From: JAWXBR01 sp034440235
Lineage (GTDB): Bacteria > Bacteroidota > Ignavibacteria > Kapaibacteriales > Kapaibacteriaceae
Direction of reading: 5' to 3'
Assembly: GCA_034440235.1 (NCBI GenBank)
Contig: JAWXBR010000047.1
Span: 1 to 13,860 of the forward strand
Length of the DNA stretch: 13,860 nt
Shown: in pieces, positions 6,846 through 12,603 of the stretch
How positions within the stretch are numbered: position 1 is the first letter of the stretch
How the letters are laid out: the number at the start of each line of letters is the position of its first letter
Translations under genes and position numbers: made by a program
Notes under the pieces: generated by a model
Database searches by the model: none
What the model was told of the DNA's origin: nothing
What the model saw: only the letters and a program-made list of their open reading frames with translations

Positions 6846-9391
6846 CCGTTCGACGGATCGAGGGCGCGAGAGATTTGCAACGCTAGGTCTTCATAATGCG
6901 CCCTGGTCACGGCGTCAGCCGTGATGGCCCCTTTAAGGCGCTTTAGGAGCGACGATAACTGGGCGCGGGAGATGGCACGGACGTCGGAGGAGTAGACTGA
7001 CGGACCTCGCATCATCATTGCAAATGGATTGTCTGATGAAGAGGCAGACGGCGGCGTGGTTTTATCGATGAGGTTCTGAACAAATGCGCGCTGAAGGTTG
7101 CGACGGTAGAAGTCGACAGGTGACTTAGCTGTGACTTCAGAGAAGATGCTCTTTTCGACATCAGTAAGAAGTTCTGGTGCAGTGTACGAAGTCGCTGTAA
7201 AGCGCGTTTGCTGATCGATGAGGCGCAAGAGTTTGTCGTTGCTCATCACGTTACGCATGACGCTTGTTTGTGCGTCGGCGACTCGTTGTACCGAACCACT
7301 GACGGACAGCACAGAAACTAAACGCTCGTCGAGAAGCCACGTTGGTGTTGTGAAGACGTTCTGCGAGAGGAAATCGACAGCAAGTTTCTGACGTTCTTTC
7401 GAAACTGGTACGTATTGGGGTCCGGCTACTCCAAACACCTTACGTTCTATGACAACACCGCCTGGGATATTCGCTACGTGATGCATCTCGCGCTGGTACT
7501 GACCAATGATGTCGTCGTACACGTCGGCAAGGCGCCAGTACTGCTCTCCATCTTTTGCAACAGCGTCGTAGGCGTAACCCATTGCACGACGAAGATTCGC
7601 AATGCCAAGCGCCGAGGATTTAATTGCGTCGTCGCCCAGGTCTTCCATCTGAGATGTGGGGTCGATTGTTTGCCACTGTTGCGAGCCGAAGCGCAGCATA
7701 GGGTCGCGCTCGGACGCTCTTGCCCATGCGTGCAGCGTGTCGCGTTCTTCGTCGGGTGTTTTTGCGCCGATGATTGGACGGTAGCCCCAACGTGTTGCGT
7801 GCAAGTCGTACGGACCAATACGAGGAAGGAAGTGGGTTACACCATCGCCTGGTTGCGCCACGTAGTTAGCGCGGGCATAATCCATGATGGAAGGTGTTGT
7901 GCCAAACTTCGACGTAAATGTCGGCGAACGTAGCGAATCGACGGGGACACTGCTCGATGCTTTCATGTTGTGTGGAAAGCCAAGTGTGTGTCCGACTTCA
8001 TGCGCAGCGACATACGCCACAAATTCTCCGAGCAGGTCTTCGGGAATCGGAAGTTTGTGCGAACGAGGATCGGCAACTGCTTGCGAGAAGTACCAACCAG
8101 TAAGCGTTTTTATAATGTTGTGAAACCAACCGATGTCACTCTCAAGGATTTCACCAGTGCGTGGGTCGTGGATGTTGGGTCCGTACGCGTTTTCTACCGG
8201 CGACGGATAGTAACGAATTACACTATATCGCGCATCCTCTGGAGACCAGTCTGGGTCTTCTTGAGGTGTAGGTGGATCGATGCAACGAATGGCATTCTTA
8301 AAGCCCGCTGCTTCGAAAGCAACGTTCCAGTACTCGACGCCTTGCTTCAGCCATTTTCTGTACTGCACAGGTGTTGCGGGGTCGATGTACCACGTGATGG
8401 GCTTGATAGGGTCGACAAGTTCACCACGCATGAATGCAGCAGTGTCGGTTGGTTCGAGGCGCCAGCGGAGGATGTACTGACGTCCGACAGCTTCGGGTTC
8501 TGTACGTCCGTAGTCGGTCTGATAGAGCGAGAAGAATCCTACTCGAGGGTCTGCAAGGCGCGGCATCATTGGCTTTTCGGGCAGACGCACCATAGAGTGG
8601 TGCATCGTAAAGCTCATCGTACGTGCTGACGGATTCTGCGGAGCGTTGTCGGCAGAGTACGTGATGACGTTTTCGATTTCGACGTTTGTCGGAAAGCTCT
8701 TTACGAATTCGATATAGGAACGGTCTTTATCGAGTCCGCCCATCTTGTATTGCTGCCTCGCATCACGTCCGGGTGTAAAGATGCTAACATCGGTTACAAA
8801 GATGTCTGTAATATCTATTACAATCGTCGACGAATCTTGGTTAAACGCCTGAATACTAAACGCGCGAATAATTTCTTCGAAGTTCGACGCCTTCACAGCA
8901 CGTGAAATAGGAAGCGTGTCGGATGCAACGTTTTCGAACGACACCGTGCGCAGAAGCACCTTGTCGAACTTGCGTTCCCACCGCACAACGTACGTGTTGT
9001 TTTCTTCGCCGCCATATCCCATCTGCGGTGTTTTGGCTATGCGCGACACAAGTAGAAAATCTGTGTTAAGGGTCTTGACAGGGATCTCGAAGAAGACTTT
9101 TTCTTCGAGGCGGTGCACGATAAAAAGTCCAGAGTCGGTTACCGCCTCCTTCGTAATTACCTTCTCATACGCCTTGATTTTTTTCGGCGACGCATCGGAT
9201 TGCGGAGCCGATGAGGCCCCTTGTTGCGAAGAGTTTAGGCTGGCACAGCCCCCTACAAGCCCCATGACAAGTACAACACTTGCACACAGGAGGATGGTTC
9301 GATTTGTTGCGCACAGGAGAAGGGTTCGAGTCGTTGCACACAGGTGGAGGGTTCGTTCTGTAGCAGGCATAAGGAATGTTCGTTTTGTCAT
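6842..9391 (-). CDS. Zinc-dependent metalloprotease lipoprotein (DUF5117/DUF4953 type)
   Basis: A secreted metallopeptidase of about 849 residues, counted from the ATG at 9389-9391. The zinc site is AAHEVGHTLGFPHNM, with His464, Glu465, His468 and His474 (metzincin-like HExxHxxGxxH), and the Met-turn is SIMDYAR at about 501-507. The order of an N-terminal DUF5118/5117-like region (about 75-400) and a C-terminal DUF4953 catalytic region matches a Bacteroidota family of unknown substrate. The signal peptide ends in a lipobox (LVGGC, Cys49), so the protein should be lipid-anchored. Its n-region is unusually long because it consists of four 9-residue repeats (residues 2-37). A TTG at 9433 would add 14 residues; I prefer the ATG because the added segment does not resemble a signal peptide start and gagg lies just upstream, though very close. 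A small membrane protein gene follows through an ATGA overlap. Confidence 0.9.
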   Translation of the reverse strand: MTKRTFLMPATERTLHLCATTRTLLLCATNRTILLCASVVLVMGLVGGCASLNSSQQGASSAPQSDASPKKIKAYEKVITKEAVTDSGLFIVHRLEEKVFFEIPVKTLNTDFLLVSRIAKTPQMGYGGEENNTYVVRWERKFDKVLLRTVSFENVASDTLPISRAVKASNFEEIIRAFSIQAFNQDSSTIVIDITDIFVTDVSIFTPGRDARQQYKMGGLDKDRSYIEFVKSFPTNVEIENVITYSADNAPQNPSARTMSFTMHHSMVRLPEKPMMPRLADPRVGFFSLYQTDYGRTEPEAVGRQYILRWRLEPTDTAAFMRGELVDPIKPITWYIDPATPVQYRKWLKQGVEYWNVAFEAAGFKNAIRCIDPPTPQEDPDWSPEDARYSVIRYYPSPVENAYGPNIHDPRTGEILESDIGWFHNIIKTLTGWYFSQAVADPRSHKLPIPEDLLGEFVAYVAAHEVGHTLGFPHNMKASSSVPVDSLRSPTFTSKFGTTPSIMDYARANYVAQPGDGVTHFLPRIGPYDLHATRWGYRPIIGAKTPDEERDTLHAWARASERDPMLRFGSQQWQTIDPTSQMEDLGDDAIKSSALGIANLRRAMGYAYDAVAKDGEQYWRLADVYDDIIGQYQREMHHVANIPGGVVIERKVFGVAGPQYVPVSKERQKLAVDFLSQNVFTTPTWLLDERLVSVLSVSGSVQRVADAQTSVMRNVMSNDKLLRLIDQQTRFTATSYTAPELLTDVEKSIFSEVTAKSPVDFYRRNLQRAFVQNLIDKTTPPSASSSDNPFAMMMRGPSVYSSDVRAISRAQLSSLLKRLKGAITADAVTRAHYEDLALQISRALDPSNG
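9281..9388. repeat. 27-bp in-frame tandem repeat in the signal peptide of the metalloprotease
   Basis: Four 27-bp units (9281-9307, 9308-9334, 9335-9361, 9362-9388), increasingly diverged toward the start codon, encode the 9-residue series TKRTFLMPA, TERTLHLCA, TTRTLLLCA and TNRTILLCA. The block fills the signal peptide between the initiator Met and the hydrophobic core. Confidence 0.9.
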
Positions 9392-9474
9392 AGCCTCAAT
9401 AATCGGGAATCGTGTCAAGAATAAATAGAGCAATCTTTTGTCGTGCAGGCCAACGCTAGGTAGAGACGAATCAC

Positions 9475-9493
9475 AAGAGGTATCTTTGAGATG
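9475..9493 (+). promoter_or_regulatory. Candidate -7 element (TATCTTTG) at the pyrF start
   Basis: TATCTTTG at 9481-9488 is an exact match to the Bacteroidota TAnnTTTG element and lies four bases before the GTG start. If used, transcription would begin at or next to the start codon, giving a leaderless mRNA. An aagagg at 9475-9480, 12 bases from the start, is an alternative but poorly placed ribosome site; using it would require transcription to start further upstream. No TTG sits at the expected -33 position. Confidence 0.4.
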
Positions 9494-10338
9494 TGCGACC
9501 TAAAAACGGACTTTGCGTTGGACTTGATGTCGACCTTGAACGGTTGCCGCGTGCTTTTCGTGGTGGTCCCCATGCGTTTCAGGGTAGAGATCGGACTCTT
9601 CCGGACAATGCTCTTGCATTTGTACACAGCTTGCCCACAACTCATCAGACGTCGTCTATATGCGACACAATTGTCGGTTTTAACGCAGCAATTGTGCGCG
9701 CAACGCAGCATGTAGCGAGTTGTTACAAAATCAATCTTGCTTTCTACGAGAAATACGGACGTGAAGGCATCGACGCACTGTATGCTACGCGTGAGCTGAT
9801 AGGTGACTCTTACGTTGTTGCGGATGCAAAACGTGGCGACATTGGCAACACTTCGTCCGCATACGCTTCGGCCATCTTCGATGACCTGAAGGCCGATGCG
9901 ATAACGGTGTCGCCGTACATGGGACGTGATTCGGTCGAGCCTTTTCTGGCGTATGCCGACCGCATGGTGTATGTGCTTGCGCTGACATCGAACCCGGGCT
10001 CGGCCGACTTTCAGAGGCTTGTGGTTGAGGGACGTCCGTTGTACGAGCACGTCATCGACAAAGCACTTTCATGGGACCGAGCAGGTGACATCGGTTTTGT
10101 TGTAGGGGGCACACATCCGCGTGAGCTTGCTGACATCCGTTCGAACTATTCCGATGCGGCCTTTCTTATCCCCGGTCTCGGCTCGCAAGGGGCTGGCGAA
10201 GACGCCATGGTCCAGGCAAACGCTGGAGGTCCGGCCGTCTTCAACGTCTCGCGCGCACTGCTCTACCTCACCGACGCCGACGACTTCGAGCAGCACGTTC
10301 GAGCAGAGGCCGAGCGCCTCGCGGCGAAACTGGCGTAG
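9493..10338 (+). CDS. pyrF: Orotidine 5'-phosphate decarboxylase, type 2
   Basis: The last enzyme of UMP synthesis, decarboxylating orotidine 5'-phosphate. Signatures of the type 2 subfamily are LCVGLDVDLERLP (7-19), YKINLAFYEKYG (78-89), the catalytic VVADAKRGDIGNTSSAYA (108-125) with its Asp/Lys array, VSPYMGRDSVEPF (139-151) and the phosphate-loop region IPGLGSQGAGEDA (226-238). The frame has a TGA at 9487-9489, so GTG at 9493 is the first possible start. The protein begins only six residues before LCVGLD, about ten fewer than I expect for the family. It also appears 20 to 30 residues longer than usual between LP (18-19) and FNAAIVRAT (63-71). Both oddities could mark a real variant or a sequence error near the start. 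It is divergent from the metalloprotease gene. Confidence 0.93.
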   Translation: MRPKNGLCVGLDVDLERLPRAFRGGPHAFQGRDRTLPDNALAFVHSLPTTHQTSSICDTIVGFNAAIVRATQHVASCYKINLAFYEKYGREGIDALYATRELIGDSYVVADAKRGDIGNTSSAYASAIFDDLKADAITVSPYMGRDSVEPFLAYADRMVYVLALTSNPGSADFQRLVVEGRPLYEHVIDKALSWDRAGDIGFVVGGTHPRELADIRSNYSDAAFLIPGLGSQGAGEDAMVQANAGGPAVFNVSRALLYLTDADDFEQHVRAEAERLAAKLA

Positions 10339-10365
10339 GCCATATTCCAAACGACTTACGACGCT

Positions 10366-10415
10366 CATTCCGGGAATCATTATCTCCCGGAATGGATGTT
10401 GGAATGGATGTTTTT
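10366..10415 (+). terminator. Hairpin after pyrF with a displaced T tract, possible weak terminator
   Basis: A perfect 10-bp stem (cattccggga, 10366-10375, with 10385-10394) and a 9-nt loop lie 27 bp after pyrF. The T run (10411-10415) comes 16 nt further on. The interval is taken up by a tandem 12-bp duplication, ggaatggatgtt at 10389-10400 and 10401-10412. Removing one copy would bring the Ts close to the stem, so the duplication may have weakened a former terminator. Confidence 0.5.
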
Positions 10416-10485
10416 GTCGCCGCGGGTCTTAGGAAATAATCGGCTCCTCCGTCACAAACGTTCGACCTCTTAGCATGTGTATTGT

Positions 10486-10490
10486 GGAGG
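10486..10490 (+). promoter_or_regulatory. Ribosome binding site fixing the DUF2851 start
   Basis: The strong Shine-Dalgarno ggagg lies six bases before the ATG at 10497. It selects this ATG over the in-frame TTG at 10482, which precedes the site. Confidence 0.8.
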
Positions 10491-10496
10491 CCCACC

Positions 10497-11483
10497 ATGC
10501 AAGAAATTCTTAATGAGCGAGCGTATCAGCGGCGGGTGCATGCAATGCTGTCGGACCCAGCAACGACGTGGACATGCACCAATGGCGACGTCATTCAGAT
10601 CGTTGCTGCGGGGCTGATAAACGTCCACGACGGACCCGATTTCCGCGACATGTGTGTGCTGCACAAAGGCATCATTCACGTCGGCAATGGAGAATTTCAT
10701 GTGCGTGCGTCTGACTACGGCGCACACGACCATGCAATCGACATGCGCTATGCTTCGCTCTTGCTGCATATTGTGTTCACGAACGACGCTCCACCCGTAG
10801 ACGATGCCAGATGGACGTTATGTATACCAGTGCCTTCGAAGCCCGCTCTGGCAAAAAATGTCTCTGCTTCAACAGACCCCTCTGAAAGCCCCTTGCCAGA
10901 ATTACAGCACCATGCGTTGCTGCGGCTTTTGCGCAACACTGCCGAAGCGCAGCAGCACATGAGGCGCATTGGTGTACGCGGCGCGACAATAGCAATGGCG
11001 ACAGCATGGTTAGACCGGTTGAGCAGAAAACGTCACCGTCCGATGCATGCAGAGGTGCTTGTGGGCTTGCGCGATGGAGTTGCAACGTCGCCCATCGGAC
11101 TACTAGCAGAGGACTTTTCGATGTGCCATGCCGACGACGTACTTGGCGCAATCAATGCCGCGGAACATCGAAGCATCGCTCGGGAAGGGGCTGCGATGCG
11201 CAGGGAGCTCTTTGTGAATGCTGTGTTGCCCGTCTGTTGTGCACTGGCTCGTGACGATCAGCGTATCCCGTTGCTGCACTGGTATTGGTCGGCGCGGTCT
11301 GTGCATCCGTATGGACATCTTCGTAGGCGATTTCCGGACCTAGCGCAGCTGTACGTCTGGCAACAGCAGGCCATGCTTGAGTATCTGCGTCACCACGGCA
11401 CGCGTACAACGGTATGTGCAGATATCATCCACTCGTACGGACTCGAGCACACACTTCGCTTCCTGCGGCTTGTCGAGGAGTAG
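10497..11483 (+). CDS. DUF2851 family protein
   Basis: A 328-residue cytoplasmic-type protein without signal peptide or membrane segment. The conserved N-terminal core of DUF2851 is present: VHDGPDFRDM (43-52), HVGNGEFHVRASDYGAHDH (61-79) and YASLLLHIVFTND (85-97). In other members this reads as GPDF, then GxVEIHxxSSDW with following His residues, then LHVV. The spacing of PD (47-48), Glu66 and His68 resembles the PD-(D/E)xK nuclease pattern with His for Lys, but that is my inference and no activity is established. The rest of the chain is rich in Arg, His and Trp. The last six codons, including the stop, are the first unit of a tandem repeat that continues downstream. Confidence 0.85.
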   Translation: MQEILNERAYQRRVHAMLSDPATTWTCTNGDVIQIVAAGLINVHDGPDFRDMCVLHKGIIHVGNGEFHVRASDYGAHDHAIDMRYASLLLHIVFTNDAPPVDDARWTLCIPVPSKPALAKNVSASTDPSESPLPELQHHALLRLLRNTAEAQQHMRRIGVRGATIAMATAWLDRLSRKRHRPMHAEVLVGLRDGVATSPIGLLAEDFSMCHADDVLGAINAAEHRSIAREGAAMRRELFVNAVLPVCCALARDDQRIPLLHWYWSARSVHPYGHLRRRFPDLAQLYVWQQQAMLEYLRHHGTRTTVCADIIHSYGLEHTLRFLRLVEE

Positions 11484-11535
11484 CGGCTTGTCGAGGAGTA
11501 GCGGTGGTTGAGGACTGGCGGTGGTCGATGAGTAG
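11466..11535. repeat. Tandem repeat duplicating the DUF2851 stop codon
   Basis: Two identical 18-bp units, cggcttgtcgaggagtag (11466-11483 and 11484-11501), are followed by two diverged 17-bp units (11502-11518 and 11519-11535). Unit 1 encodes the gene's last residues RLVEE and its TAG. Unit 2 repeats both in frame, so the true stop is backed up by a second one. Confidence 0.92.
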
Positions 11536-11555
11536 AGTGTCCGGTGTGTGGCCCG

Positions 11556-11563
11556 TATCTTTG
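11556..11563 (+). promoter_or_regulatory. Candidate -7 element (TATCTTTG) of the threonine dehydrogenase-like gene
   Basis: An exact TAnnTTTG element, the same octamer as before pyrF. It would start transcription near 11570, about 20 nt before the preferred GTG at 11590 or next to the ATG at 11572. No clear TTG lies at the -33 position, so the call rests on the -7 match and its place. Confidence 0.45.
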
Positions 11564-11578
11564 CGGCTTGCATGCACC

Positions 11579-11584
11579 AAGGAG
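11579..11584 (+). promoter_or_regulatory. Ribosome binding site fixing the start of the threonine dehydrogenase-like gene
   Basis: The Shine-Dalgarno aaggag is five bases before the GTG at 11590, which starts the protein directly at its Rossmann strand (MSRTVLVTGANG). Upstream in-frame starts at 11548 and 11572 add residues that match nothing in the family. Confidence 0.65.
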
Positions 11585-11589
11585 TCCAC

Positions 11590-12603
11590 GTGTCGCGTAC
11601 CGTACTTGTAACCGGAGCCAACGGTGAAATTGGCCACACCCTATTAGAAACTTTTTCAACGCAGGATGATGTGCGCGTACTTGCGCTCGACCTCGCACCA
11701 TTACACGACGAGCTGCAACCGCATGCTGCCATTGTTGTGCAGGGCGATATATCCGACCCGGAGATCGTTGCTCGTCTACAAAAGGAAGACATAGACGAGG
11801 TGTATCATCTTGCTGCATTGCTTTCGACTAGTGCAGAGAAATTTCCTGAAAAAGCTCATCATGTAAATGTGAATGGCACACTAGGACTTCTTTCGATGGC
11901 ACGTGCGATAGGGGAACGTCGTGGACGCACTGTTACATTTATGTTTCCGAGTACGATTGCGGTGTACGGACTTCCTTCGATCGAAAAAAAGAACCGTGCG
12001 GGGATGTTACGCGAGGACGAATTCCTGACGCCACATACGATGTACGGTATTAACAAACTTTACTGTGAGCGCCTTGGTGAATACTTCGCAACGCGTTACG
12101 GACAAATCACAGAAGAAGGTCCGGACCGTTGGGTTGACTTCCGTGCACTGCGTTTCCCAGGATTAATAAGCGCGTTCACAGTCCCAACTGGCGGCACAAG
12201 CGACTACGTACCAGAGATGATACATGCGGCTGCCCAAGGCAAGCCGTATGAGTGCTTTGTACGTCCGGACACCCGCATTCCGTTTATGGCAATGCCCGAC
12301 GCTGTACATGCACTACTTATGCTTGCTGCTGCTCCAGAGACAGTACTAACCCAGCGCGTGTACAACATTGGTGCGTTTGCACCATCGGCCGAAGACGTTG
12401 CTGTGCGTGTGCAGGCTGCGTTCCCTGGTGCTGACATTTCATACGAGCCGAACACAAAACGTCAGGCCATTGTTGACTCGTGGTGCGCTGACGTGAACGA
12501 CAATGCAGCTCGTAAGGACTGGGGATGGAAGGCCGAATACGACATCAACCGCGCGTTCGACGAATACTTGATTCCGAACATCGCTGGTGTCTATGCTGGT
12601 TGA
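11590..12603 (+). CDS. NAD-dependent SDR protein, L-threonine 3-dehydrogenase type
   Basis: A 337-residue extended short-chain dehydrogenase. It opens with the NAD-binding GANGEIG motif (9-15) and carries the catalytic Ser121 (FPSTIAVYG) and Tyr152-xxx-Lys156 (MYGINKLYCERL). The segments LLSTSAEKFP (78-86) and LRFPGLISAFTVPTGGTSDYVPEM (187-210) are characteristic of SDR-type L-threonine dehydrogenases, which oxidise L-threonine to 2-amino-3-oxobutanoate, the first step of the route to glycine and acetyl-CoA. A related sugar-nucleotide epimerase is the main alternative but fits the second segment poorly. No 2-amino-3-ketobutyrate ligase gene is next to it. Its stop codon lies inside the next gene, overlapping by 11 bp, so the two are probably co-transcribed. 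Confidence 0.85.
   Translation: MSRTVLVTGANGEIGHTLLETFSTQDDVRVLALDLAPLHDELQPHAAIVVQGDISDPEIVARLQKEDIDEVYHLAALLSTSAEKFPEKAHHVNVNGTLGLLSMARAIGERRGRTVTFMFPSTIAVYGLPSIEKKNRAGMLREDEFLTPHTMYGINKLYCERLGEYFATRYGQITEEGPDRWVDFRALRFPGLISAFTVPTGGTSDYVPEMIHAAAQGKPYECFVRPDTRIPFMAMPDAVHALLMLAAAPETVLTQRVYNIGAFAPSAEDVAVRVQAAFPGADISYEPNTKRQAIVDSWCADVNDNAARKDWGWKAEYDINRAFDEYLIPNIAGVYAG

Noticed and set aside
7970..8629. A 219-codon open frame on the plus strand
   Set aside because: It is antisense to the conserved metalloprotease and shows no family motif. Its composition is that of a mirror frame.
9431..9433. TTG at 9433 as the metalloprotease start
   Set aside because: It adds 14 residues ending in Pro and Glu before a normal lipoprotein signal peptide. 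The ATG at 9391 gives the more typical Met-Thr-Lys-Arg opening.
9415..10050. A 211-codon open frame on the minus strand
   Set aside because: It is antisense to pyrF, whose conserved motifs are clear, and it would fill the divergent promoter region. It has Arg/Cys/His-rich shadow composition.
10482..10496. TTG at 10482 as the DUF2851 start
   Set aside because: The ggagg ribosome site at 10486-10490 lies inside this extension and is spaced for the ATG at 10497.
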